Assembly: GCA_020352215.1 (NCBI GenBank)
Contig: CP070675.1
Location: 2,769,904 to 2,829,701, forward strand
Length of the DNA stretch: 59,798 nucleotides
Origin: Phycisphaerales bacterium
Lineage (GTDB): Bacteria; Planctomycetota; Phycisphaerae; Sedimentisphaerales; Anaerobacaceae
Direction of reading: 5' to 3'
Part shown: in pieces, positions 25,664 through 34,109 of the stretch
Layout of the letters: each line of letters starts with the position of its first letter
Position numbering within the stretch: the first letter of the stretch is position 1
Position numbers and translations under genes: made by a program
Notes under the pieces: generated by a model
Seen by the model: only the letters and a program-made list of their open reading frames with translations
Told to the model about the DNA's origin: nothing
Database searches by the model: none

Positions 25664-26522
25664 CGGGCCACCGAAACCACCCAGGAGCCAGAAACACTCC
25701 TGCCCCCCCGTCCTGCGGCTCGCCTGGCCAGTTTCGCGTGTTGCGTATTTGCCGTCTTCTATCTTCCGTCTCCTGTCTCCTGATATTGAATTTGGCTTTG
25801 TTTGGCTTTGTTTTTTGTCGGCCTCACAGCCGGTCTATTCTCATAAAGTTCTATAAGGGCTGGCTTTGCGTTCATTGAGCCTCTCGGAAATTGGCTTTGT
25901 TTTTTCAAATCGCCCCAAGAATTGCGCATCGATCGATCCAGTATCTCGCAGCTTCTGTCTCCTGTCTTCTGCCTCCTGTATTCTCATTCCAGATTGGCTT
26001 TGAATTGGCTTTGTTTTTTCGCCCGGCCAAGGCCGATTTATTTGCATAATCGCTTGTCATAAATGACTTTAAGCCCATTTGGCCCACGAGAAAATTGGCT
26101 TTGTTTTTTCAAAAGGCCCTGGAAATTGCGCGCCGAACAATCTCGCATTGCGTATCTCGTATCTCGCACGTCTTTTCTTCTGTTCTCTCGACTGCGCTTC
26201 CCTCGACCCTGCTCGGGACGGGCGGGGCAAGCTCCTGTATCCCGACTTCTGTCATCTTCTTTTTGTCTTCTGTCTCCTATCTGTTGTTCCACTATCCATC
26301 TGTTATCTAATTACCATACCGAGAGCTGATTGTCAAGCGGATTTCTGGGAAAAAGCCGGAGAACGTGTAACGTCGGCCGGGATTTCTGGACTCTATCGAA
26401 GGCGAGGGGAGAATTCGACGCCCCGTCGCGGACACGGGTGGCGCAACGATAGCTATGGACAAAGCCGGACTAACATGTTGCGATATTGTGAAGCTGTTGT
26501 CTTCTGTGCAGGAGGGCAAGAA
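25664..26522. repeat. Repeat-rich spacer: two copies of a ~200-base composite carrying TTGGCTTTGTTTTTT motifs
   Basis: The motif TTTGGCTTTGTTTTTT and close variants recur at about 25801, 25891, 26004 and 26095, roughly every 90-113 bases. The stretch 25792-25993 resembles 25994-26190. Both pair a first unit (GGCC...GCCG, TATT..CATAA, GACTTT/GTTCTATAAG) with a second unit (TTTTTTCAAA, GAATTGCGC or GAAATTGCGC, ATCTCGCA). Pyrimidine-rich strings such as CTTCTGTCTCCTG flank and interrupt them (about 25755-25785, 25950-25980, 26265-26285). Read on the minus strand the motif gives KTKPI/KKQSQF peptides, but no ORF there looks like a real protein. Nothing else is encoded in the 859 bases. Confidence 0.7.
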
Positions 26523-29045
26523 ATGCGGAGAAGAAACACAGACATCTTGCTAACCCTAATTGTAGCAACGCTTTGCGTGGCCCCGCCAGCGACCGCAGGA
26601 GTGATCTACGTCGATGACGACGCGACGGGAGCCAATGACGGCTCAAGCTGGGGCGACGCCTACAACCACCTCCAGGATGCCCTGGCCCACGCGAATTCCC
26701 TTGCCAAACCTGTCGAAGTTAGAGTTGCACAAGGCATCTACAGGCCCGACAGAGGTGCCGGTAACACTCTCGGTGATAGAGAGGCTGCGTTTCAGCTTAT
26801 TAGCGGTGTCGTTCTTAAAGGTGGATTTGCCGGTATTGGTGAGTTAAGCCCCAATGTTAGGGATGTTGAGGTGTACAGGACGATCTTAAGTGGAGATCTG
26901 AATGGCGATGACGTGGATGTCAACGACGCTGCAGATTTTCCAGATGAACCCGCCCGTGCCGACAACAGCTATCACGTCGTGACCGGCAGCAACACCGACG
27001 CGACCGCTGTCCTTGACGGCTTCGCTATCACTGCCGGACATGCGATCTCCGACCCAACGCACAAGGATGGTGCAGGGCTGTTCAACGAGACGGGCAGTCC
27101 GACTATCGCAAACTGCAGGTTCTACAGGAACGCAGCTTCGGACGGAGGTGGCATATTCAACCACATGAGCAATCCCGCCCTCACGAATTGCAGCTTCGAG
27201 AACAACTATGGAGGTTCATGGGGTGGCGGAATGCTCAACGTCGGCAGCAGCTCGAATCTCGTAAACTGCACATTCTGCGGCAATGTGGCTTATTCGGGTG
27301 GTGCGATTTCAAATATGCAGAGCAGCCTCACACTGAGCTACTGCGCTTTCGAAAGCAACCATGCGTCTGAGGGCGGGGCGATACAGAATGGGGCAGGTAG
27401 CACAGCAGAGCTGGTGAACTCCAGCTTCACAGACAACCATGCCACCTCAGGTGGTGGAGGAGCCCTGCGCAGTGATTTCAGTTCCAGGCTCACGCTGAGC
27501 GGTTGCTCCATCACCGCAAACTCGGCCCACAGCGCAGGAGGCGCAGTATACAGCGGCATGGGGGCAAGTGCGACGCTGACTGATTGCACTGTGTCTGAAA
27601 ACAGCGCCGGCGAGCGGGGCGGGGCCATTCACAATGATGGAACGCTGACAGTGACAGACTGCGCATTCGTCCGGAACTCCCACACGCCCTGGCGAGACCC
27701 GTCGCGCGGACACGGTGGTGGTGCCGTCTACAACAACCACAGTGCCAAAGTAACGCTGGCCCGCTGTGTCTTCGAGTCAAATACAGCACCCACCGGCGGC
27801 GCCGTGTTCAATTGGTGGGGCAGCGCAGGAATGTTCACCGACTGCCACTTCAACCACAACACCGCCATCTGGGCAGCCGAAGACTTTGACAGATGTTCCG
27901 GCGGGGCAATATGGAATGAATCGTCTTACTTCAGCCTGTTAAACTGCTCGTTTACTGCGAACACGGCGACCGGAGACGGCGGCGGCATGTGCAACGACGC
28001 CCATGATCTGAAGCTGACCAACTGCCTGTTCAGCGGCAATGCAGCCCCTGAGGGTGGTGCAATACGTGACTACAGCAACACCGCTCGGCTCACGAACTGC
28101 ACATTTGTTCAGAACTGGGCCGTTCGGGGGAACGCTCTCGCCGGTGATCCATGGGCCGGAACGAACACCCTCGTCGAAGTAGCCAACTCCGTTCTTTGGG
28201 ACCGACCCGACCAGATCTCCATCGGTGAGAATGCAACCGTCGCAATCACATACAGCAACGTCAAGGGCGGTTACCCCGGGCAAGGCAACATTGATGCTGA
28301 TCCCCGCTTTACCGCCTTGGGATATTGGGCCGGTGCCGACGACCCCAATGTGGGCGTCGAGCCTACAGACCCAAACGCTGTCTGGGTTGATGGCGACTAC
28401 CACCTCATGTCCCAGGCCGGTCGATGGGAGCCTGCGACGCAGGCCTGGGTCCGAGACGATGTCACCAGCCCCTGCATCGATGCCGGCAACGCCCTGTCAC
28501 CGATCGGGTATGAGCCATTCCCCAACGGTGGGCGACTCAACATGGGCGCCTACGGGGGAACCACCCAGGCAAGCAAATCCTACTTTGGCGAGCCCATCTA
28601 TGAGACAATCGTGGCTGGCGACGTTAATGGGGATTGCAAGGTGGACTACGCCGACTTTGCAGCCATGGCTGGCAACTGGCTCAAAGATAGTCCGCCTGCG
28701 CCGGGAACTCCACCTACCGTAACCATCACCGAGCCTGCAGACGGAGCCGTGATCGGCATCTACGATTCGAACACACCTATCACGATTCGAGCCGACGCCT
28801 CAGACCGTGATGGCGTTGTTGCCAAAGTGGAGTTCACGATCACATACAGCACCGCGAACAGGTTCCGCCGCAGAAGCTCAACGGATGGCAACGGAAGTGA
28901 CGGCTGGCAATTCGAATGGTTCTGGTGGGACTTGGAGAGTCCCTTCCCTGAGGGTGAATACACCATTGTAGCGTGCGCAATTGACGACGACGGGGCGTTT
29001 ACAGCCTCGCCCAGTATCGGAATCACTGTCCACGGCCCAAAATAG
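26523..29045 (+). CDS. Secreted right-handed beta-helix protein with dockerin-like segment and C-terminal Ig-like domain
   Basis: An 840-residue protein. The ATG at 26523 follows GCAGGAGGGCAAGA and gives a signal peptide (residues 1-25, LLTLIVATLCVAPPATA); the frame stays open far upstream through repeats, which I do not count as coding. Next comes a VIYVDDDATGANDGSSWGDA start typical of pectate-lyase-like secreted proteins. About 450 residues of parallel beta-helix coils follow, with repeated GGG, NCSF/NCTF and SGGA patterns. A single dockerin-like EF loop (DVNGDCKVDYADF) precedes a final Ig/Big_9-like domain (VTITEPADGAVI, VAKVEFTI, GEYTIVACAIDDDG). Probably a cell-surface or exported glycan-binding protein; catalytic residues not identified. 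Confidence 0.82.
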   Translation: MRRRNTDILLTLIVATLCVAPPATAGVIYVDDDATGANDGSSWGDAYNHLQDALAHANSLAKPVEVRVAQGIYRPDRGAGNTLGDREAAFQLISGVVLKGGFAGIGELSPNVRDVEVYRTILSGDLNGDDVDVNDAADFPDEPARADNSYHVVTGSNTDATAVLDGFAITAGHAISDPTHKDGAGLFNETGSPTIANCRFYRNAASDGGGIFNHMSNPALTNCSFENNYGGSWGGGMLNVGSSSNLVNCTFCGNVAYSGGAISNMQSSLTLSYCAFESNHASEGGAIQNGAGSTAELVNSSFTDNHATSGGGGALRSDFSSRLTLSGCSITANSAHSAGGAVYSGMGASATLTDCTVSENSAGERGGAIHNDGTLTVTDCAFVRNSHTPWRDPSRGHGGGAVYNNHSAKVTLARCVFESNTAPTGGAVFNWWGSAGMFTDCHFNHNTAIWAAEDFDRCSGGAIWNESSYFSLLNCSFTANTATGDGGGMCNDAHDLKLTNCLFSGNAAPEGGAIRDYSNTARLTNCTFVQNWAVRGNALAGDPWAGTNTLVEVANSVLWDRPDQISIGENATVAITYSNVKGGYPGQGNIDADPRFTALGYWAGADDPNVGVEPTDPNAVWVDGDYHLMSQAGRWEPATQAWVRDDVTSPCIDAGNALSPIGYEPFPNGGRLNMGAYGGTTQASKSYFGEPIYETIVAGDVNGDCKVDYADFAAMAGNWLKDSPPAPGTPPTVTITEPADGAVIGIYDSNTPITIRADASDRDGVVAKVEFTITYSTANRFRRRSSTDGNGSDGWQFEWFWWDLESPFPEGEYTIVACAIDDDGAFTASPSIGITVHGPK

Positions 29046-29219
29046 GCGCTCCGGTGTGACAGTAAGGAAGCGGATGTGTCCAAGTAGGCACCGCTATGCG
29101 AGCGGCGGCGACCGCAGAATAGATTTCGCAGATTTGCGAATCCCCGCTTTGCATTGGCTGCAGCAGAGGTAGAATACGGCGACAGGTTTGAGTTTGCCTT
29201 GGTTCGTGTGCTTGCTGTT

Positions 29220-29762
29220 ATGTCGCCGAAGCCGTCGAAGATTCTGTTAACCGGCCTGCCGGGCTGTGGTAAGACAACCGCCGTTGTGCGGATAGCGGAG
29301 AGCCTGCCTTCTGTAAAGGTGGTGGGTTTCTATTCGGAAGAGATTCGGGAAGACGACAGACGCAAGGGCTTTCGCTGGACGCGCCTTGACGGCCCCACCG
29401 GCATGCTCGCTCACGTCAAAATCAAGAGCCGTTTCAAGGTCGGCAGATACAAAGTCGATGTCGCAGGCTTCGAAGAAGCGGTGGTGCCGGTCCTGGATGC
29501 CGACCGAAGCGACGCCGAGCTATTCATAATCGACGAGATCGGTAAAATGGAATGCCTCTCGCAGAGGTTTGTCGCAGCCGTACGCCGCCTGCTCGCCTCT
29601 GACAAGTCGGTCCTGGCAACGGTGGCTAAGAAAGGCACCGGCCTAATCAGAGAAGTGAAGACGCACCCCGACACGGAGCTAACCATCCTGACCCGTGACA
29701 ATCGCGACCAAGTTACGGCCGAAATCTTGCAGGCCCTGTCCTTCCCGGAAACGCCATCTTAG
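29220..29762 (+). CDS. THEP1-type nucleoside-triphosphatase
   Basis: A 180-residue NTPase of the NTPase_1/THEP1 family, whose members hydrolyse nucleoside triphosphates. Walker A is GLPGCGKTT near residue 10, Walker B is LFIIDEIGKME, and a VVGFYSEEIRE strand and GTGLIREVK segment are typical of the family. The ATG at 29220 yields the usual family length; a TTG 22 codons upstream is also possible, and neither has a good ribosome site. The neighbouring beta-helix and ligase genes give no functional hint. Confidence 0.85.
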   Translation: MSPKPSKILLTGLPGCGKTTAVVRIAESLPSVKVVGFYSEEIREDDRRKGFRWTRLDGPTGMLAHVKIKSRFKVGRYKVDVAGFEEAVVPVLDADRSDAELFIIDEIGKMECLSQRFVAAVRRLLASDKSVLATVAKKGTGLIREVKTHPDTELTILTRDNRDQVTAEILQALSFPETPS

Positions 29763-30011
29763 CCGCCCGGACTGCCCCAAAATCCTCGCCGGGGAAGTCC
29801 GCAAGCAGCCGGAGAGGCGGGGATCCGACAGCCAGAAAGACGATAATTTCGCCGTTTTCCACGGTTTTTCACTTGGTATTCTGAATTCCCCGTTTATCAT
29901 AGTGCGAATCCCGGCCGGGCCGGCAGGAGGCCAGCGGCAACGAAATTGCTCAACAACACGAGGGCACAAGTCTTATATCTGAGGATTATATTCTAAAGGA
30001 GTTGACGCAAA

Positions 30012-31730
30012 ATGCAGACGCCGACCGCCTTCAGGACCTTGATTGATCTGTTCAACGAGTCCATCAGCCAGGTCCAGCCAGCGGATAAGCTGTGCCTGGA
30101 AATCATCAGAACGGACCGCCACGAACAACTCACTTTTGAGCAACTGCAGAGGCGGACGAGGAACTTTGCCTCGTGGCTGATTACGAGCAGGGACATCCGC
30201 GTAGGTGACAAGATTGCAATACTGAGCAAGAACCGCACTGATTGGGACGTGGCGATCTGGGGCATCATACTCACCGGCGCCATTCCCGTACTGATAGATC
30301 CGGAAAGGGGCCCCGACGGCGTCATAGGTCATCTGCTCCATACCGAGACTCGCCTGCTCGTTGTGGCCGACGACTACCAGGACCCCGCCGGCCGCCAACA
30401 GCTCAAGGAGTTTGCATCGAGCAACAACATTGGCGTGGTTGAGATGACCGACACACCATTGGGCGACGCCGCTCAGGAGCAGGTCGATTCGATGGACCAG
30501 ATTTCCGCAAGAATCGATCCCGAAGACACGGCTGTAATTCTTTGTACCTCCGGCACGACCGGCGACCCCCGCGAGGTCGAGCTGACCCATGCCAACCTCG
30601 TCACAAACATCGAGGGCTCTCTGGAGAAGATAATCATCACCGGCGAAGACAGACTCGGGCACATTCTCCCGCCGCACCATTCCTTCGGAATGACCGTCGG
30701 CAAGATGCTGGCTCTTCGGGCCGGGGCCACCAACTACTACACGAACGTTTACCGGCAAATATCGCAGCTCATCGCCGATAAACAAATTACGATCTTCATC
30801 GCAACACCGGCTCTTTATACTGTGCTTGCAAAGAAGTTCGAGGACAGCCTCGCCAAGCAGAAACAAAGCAAGCCGCTCGTCAAGGTGCTTGACCGGTACC
30901 GCCCGAAGCTGGTGGGAAAGAAAATCATCGACAAGATGGGCTGGACCAAACTTCGCTTCTTTCTATCCGGTGCGGCGCCGATGCCCAAGTGGGTGCTGGA
31001 TGTGTTCTGGCGGAGAGGCATCAAGCTGTATGAGGGCTACGGCACGACCGAGAACTCGCCCGTCTACGGCTTCAACGACGACCCCCACAAGCTGGGGTCC
31101 GTCGGCAAGCCCATCCCGAACCTGTACGTTCAGATTACCAATGACAAGAAGGAGATTCTGCCGCCCGGCGAGAAAGGGGAAATCTGCCTCGGCGGGCCTT
31201 GCATAATGAAAGGTTATTACAAGAATCCCGAATCCACCAATGCGGTCATAAGGACCGACGACAAGGGCGTCCGCTGGTTGCACACCGGCGACTTGGGCTA
31301 TCTCGACGACGAAGGAAATGTATACATAACCGGCAGGAAGAAATATTTGATCGTCCTACCCGGCGGTAAGAACGTTAATCCGGAGCTTGTCGAGTCGGCA
31401 CTCTCAGAAGCCCCCTTCGTCGGCGAATTACTCATCGTCCCCGGCGAGCGGACGGACTCGGCCGGTGTCGCCCAGGAAACTATAAGGGCAATTGTTCAGC
31501 CAGCCTGGGACGTTATCGAAGCTCACGCGAATCTCTCCCAGGCCGAACTGGTTGAGCAACCCCAGTTGCTCAAAACCCTCGTGTGGCAGAGCATAAGTGA
31601 ATGTCAGCAGAAAAACAAACAGCTCGCTCACTTTGAGATGATAGCATCCAATCACCTCGAAATAAAAATAGACGAATTCCAGAAAACCTCCACAGGCAAG
31701 ATCAGACGTGAAGTCTACATGAAGGCATAA
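30012..31730 (+). CDS. AMP-forming acyl-CoA synthetase/ligase
   Basis: A 572-residue adenylate-forming enzyme resembling long-chain fatty acid-CoA ligases. Motifs: the P-loop TSGTTGDPREVELTH (179-193), HSFGMTVGKMLALRAGA, LSGAAPMP, EGYGTTENSP, HTGDLGYLDDEGNVYITGRKKYLIVLPGGKNVNPE, and the C-terminal catalytic lysine in KTSTGKIRR. The P-loop normally reads xPKGV; here it is PREVE, so the usual Lys-Gly are replaced. Such changes occur in some members. It likely activates a carboxylic acid for lipid metabolism; the substrate cannot be read. RBS AAAGGAG precedes the ATG. It is monocistronic by spacing. Confidence 0.87.
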   Translation: MQTPTAFRTLIDLFNESISQVQPADKLCLEIIRTDRHEQLTFEQLQRRTRNFASWLITSRDIRVGDKIAILSKNRTDWDVAIWGIILTGAIPVLIDPERGPDGVIGHLLHTETRLLVVADDYQDPAGRQQLKEFASSNNIGVVEMTDTPLGDAAQEQVDSMDQISARIDPEDTAVILCTSGTTGDPREVELTHANLVTNIEGSLEKIIITGEDRLGHILPPHHSFGMTVGKMLALRAGATNYYTNVYRQISQLIADKQITIFIATPALYTVLAKKFEDSLAKQKQSKPLVKVLDRYRPKLVGKKIIDKMGWTKLRFFLSGAAPMPKWVLDVFWRRGIKLYEGYGTTENSPVYGFNDDPHKLGSVGKPIPNLYVQITNDKKEILPPGEKGEICLGGPCIMKGYYKNPESTNAVIRTDDKGVRWLHTGDLGYLDDEGNVYITGRKKYLIVLPGGKNVNPELVESALSEAPFVGELLIVPGERTDSAGVAQETIRAIVQPAWDVIEAHANLSQAELVEQPQLLKTLVWQSISECQQKNKQLAHFEMIASNHLEIKIDEFQKTSTGKIRREVYMKA

Positions 31731-31785
31731 CAAGCCCCGGCCGGGGCCGTTCGCCGGGTTTGGCTCCTGCAGACTCAGAATCTAA

Positions 31786-31813
31786 TTGCACATCTGCCAT
31801 TGCAGGATATAAT
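31786..31813 (+). promoter_or_regulatory. Sigma-70-like promoter of the exported oxidoreductase operon
   Basis: TTGCAC (31786-31791), a 16-base spacer, and a perfect TATAAT (31808-31813), 90 bases before the ATG at 31904. It is among the clearest vegetative promoters in the window. Confidence 0.5.
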
Positions 31814-31903
31814 CGGGCAATGGTCAAACAACGTATAACAGCGCGAATGTGCTTGCCACTTACGCGCTAATTACTCGGGCACTTACCATAAGGAGGACCC
31901 AGC

Positions 31904-33157
31904 ATGTTACGCGAGCAAATCTCTTCAGCAACCAACAGCAACCGCGAACCGATTACCCGTCGCCGGTTCATCGCGGGCGCGGGCACAGCCGCCCTGTCGT
32001 TCACGGTCGTCAAGCCAAGCCTCGTCCGTGGTACAGGCATGAACGCGAAGGTCCACCTCGGCATAATAGGCTGTGGCGGCCGAGGTTCGTGGATCACCAA
32101 TCTGTTTAAGGAACATGGCGGGTACAATATCGTCGCCGCTGCCGACTACTTCCAGGACAGGGTCGATAACGTCGGCGACAGATTCGATATCCCGTCAGAT
32201 CGCAGATACGCCGGCCTGTCGGGCTATAAGAAGCTGCTGGAGAAGGTGGACGCCGTCGCCATAGAGAGCCCTCCCTACTTCCATCCAGAGCAGGCCGCCG
32301 AAGCCGTCGATGCCCGTTGTCACGTATATGTCGCCAAGCCAATCGCGGTGGATGCGCCGGGCTGTCTCAGCATAGGGCAAAGCGGCAAGAAGGCGTCACG
32401 CAATAAGCTGTGCTTCTTGGTCGATTTCCAGACCCGCGCCGACCAGTTCTACCTTGAGGCGCTCAAGCGCGTCCGTGCCGGCGCTCTCGGAGAGTTCACC
32501 TTCGGCGAGGCCATCTACCACGCGGACTGTCCCTTTAAGCGTATGTATAAGGCTTGGGCGGACGCCCCCGACGACCCGGAGAACCGCCTGCGCGCGTGGG
32601 GCCTCGACAAAGTTCTCTCGGGTGACATCATCACCGAGCAGAACATCCACACGCTCGACGTTATGAGCTGGATCATGGACGCAGAGCCTCTCTGGGCCGT
32701 GGGCACCGGCGGCCGCACGATCCGGCCCGTCGGAACCTGCTGGGACCATTTCGCGGCTCTGTTCCAGTACCCCAACAACGTCGGTATCACCTTCAGCTCC
32801 AAGCAGTTCCAAGGTCACGGCACTCAGCCGGACGGGATCAGAAACCGAATGTTCGGATCAAGAGGAATCCTCGAAACCGCGTATGGCGGACAGGTTATCA
32901 TACGCGGAGAGGACTTCTACCGTGGCGGCAAGAGCCCCGGAATATACCAGGAAGGCGCTGTCACCAATATCGCCGCGTTCCACAAGAATATCGTCGAAGG
33001 AAACTACGAGAACTCGACAGTTGAGCCGAGCGTACGCAGCAACCTCGTGACAATCCTCGGCCGGACCGCCGCGTACGAAACTCGCAAAGTAACCTGGGAA
33101 GAGATCATCAAGAGCAAAACGAAATTGGAGGCAAACCTCAAAGGCCTGAAGGCATAA
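31904..33157 (+). CDS. Tat-exported Gfo/Idh/MocA family oxidoreductase
   Basis: A 417-residue NAD(P)-dependent oxidoreductase-like protein. A twin-arginine signal (ITRRRFIAGAGTAALSF, R19-R21) leads into the Rossmann domain (LGIIGCGGRGSWITNL). The usual catalytic EKP is AKP here (HVYVAKPIAVDAPG), retaining the lysine. The C-terminal alpha/beta domain has FGEAIYHADCPF, GGDIITEQNIHTLDV-like SGDIITEQNIHTLDV and a conserved His. Exported members are common in planctomycetes and are thought to act on sugars or sugar derivatives. RBS TAAGGAGG precedes the ATG. The next gene begins 7 bases after the stop. Confidence 0.9.
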   Translation: MLREQISSATNSNREPITRRRFIAGAGTAALSFTVVKPSLVRGTGMNAKVHLGIIGCGGRGSWITNLFKEHGGYNIVAAADYFQDRVDNVGDRFDIPSDRRYAGLSGYKKLLEKVDAVAIESPPYFHPEQAAEAVDARCHVYVAKPIAVDAPGCLSIGQSGKKASRNKLCFLVDFQTRADQFYLEALKRVRAGALGEFTFGEAIYHADCPFKRMYKAWADAPDDPENRLRAWGLDKVLSGDIITEQNIHTLDVMSWIMDAEPLWAVGTGGRTIRPVGTCWDHFAALFQYPNNVGITFSSKQFQGHGTQPDGIRNRMFGSRGILETAYGGQVIIRGEDFYRGGKSPGIYQEGAVTNIAAFHKNIVEGNYENSTVEPSVRSNLVTILGRTAAYETRKVTWEEIIKSKTKLEANLKGLKA

Positions 33158-33163
33158 GGAGAC

Positions 33164-34063
33164 ATGCAAGTGAAAACGTCACTCATAACTCGTCGCAAAA
33201 TGATCTCTAACGCGGCACACGCCCTCGCGGGCCTTGCGCTGACCACCTCATGCGCGCCTCTCGCCGAGCCCGACCGCAAACAGAGTGCCCGCCGCGGTTT
33301 CAAGCTTGGCGTCTGCGACTGGACGGTCGGCAAGAGGACCGACCCGGCTTCATTTGAGATCGCAAAACGTATCGGAGTCGACGGTGTTCAGGTGGACTTC
33401 GGTTCAGGGGAGAATGATCTACCCCTGTTCGATCAGCAGTTGCAGCAAGAACTACTTGGCGCGGCAAAAGAGCACGGTATGGAGGTCGCCTCTCTGGCCC
33501 TCGGCGTATTGAACAATGTCCCCTACAAAAGCGATCCGCGCGCCGAGCAATGGGTGGCCCGGAGCATTGACGTTTGCAAGGCTATGGGAACAGACGTCGT
33601 GCTCGTGCCCTTCTTCGGCCAAGGCGAGCTGCGCAACGATGAAAAAGGCACCGACGTGGTCGTCCAAAGGTTCAAGAACATAGCCCCCAAGGCGGAAGAG
33701 GCCGGCGTGTCACTCGCCATCGAATCCTGGCTCAGCGCCGATGAGCACATGGACATTATCAACCGCGTCGGCTCCGGCGCCATCAAGGTCTACTACGATG
33801 TCGGAAACTCCCACAAGGCCGGCTACGACATCTACAAGGAGATAAGGCAGATCGGCAAACACATCTGCGAAGTCCACGCCAAGGACTACGACAACCTGTA
33901 CGGCATGGGCTCAATCGACTTCCCCGGAGTCCGCCGGGCCATGGACGACGCCGGCTATCGGGGCTGGATAGTCATGGAAGGGACCAAAATGCCCCTGGGC
34001 GTGGAAGCAAGCTGCCGCTACGACGCCAAGTACCTGCGAAGAATCTTCCCGACCGGGGCCTGA
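33164..34063 (+). CDS. Exported sugar-phosphate isomerase/epimerase-like TIM-barrel protein
   Basis: A 299-residue xylose-isomerase-like (AP endonuclease 2) TIM barrel. The N-terminus has a twin-arginine-like start (ITRRKMIS) and a hydrophobic stretch ending LTTSC, so it may be a Tat-exported lipoprotein, though the lipobox is weak. Metal-site residues are visible in SLAIESW, VYYDVGNSH, EVHAKDYDN and WIVMEG. It probably isomerises or epimerises a sugar processed by the neighbouring oxidoreductase. RBS AAGGAG overlaps the end of the upstream gene, indicating one operon. Confidence 0.85.
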   Translation: MQVKTSLITRRKMISNAAHALAGLALTTSCAPLAEPDRKQSARRGFKLGVCDWTVGKRTDPASFEIAKRIGVDGVQVDFGSGENDLPLFDQQLQQELLGAAKEHGMEVASLALGVLNNVPYKSDPRAEQWVARSIDVCKAMGTDVVLVPFFGQGELRNDEKGTDVVVQRFKNIAPKAEEAGVSLAIESWLSADEHMDIINRVGSGAIKVYYDVGNSHKAGYDIYKEIRQIGKHICEVHAKDYDNLYGMGSIDFPGVRRAMDDAGYRGWIVMEGTKMPLGVEASCRYDAKYLRRIFPTGA

Positions 34064-34109
34064 ATGCAAACGCAATAACTTGATTCGGCAAAACAGAAAG
34101 GACAAGAAA

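Noticed and set aside
25841..26292. Minus-strand ORFs of 68-84 residues containing KTKPI/KKQSQF strings
   Set aside because: They are translations of the repeat units, without ribosome sites or protein-like conservation.
26079..26522. 148-residue N-terminal extension of the beta-helix gene
   Set aside because: It reads through the repeat region; the signal peptide and ribosome site fix the start at 26523.
31734..31747. GCCCCGGCCGGGGC palindrome after the acyl-CoA ligase as a terminator
   Set aside because: It is a perfect palindrome with no room for a loop and no T-run; only a shorter stem could form.
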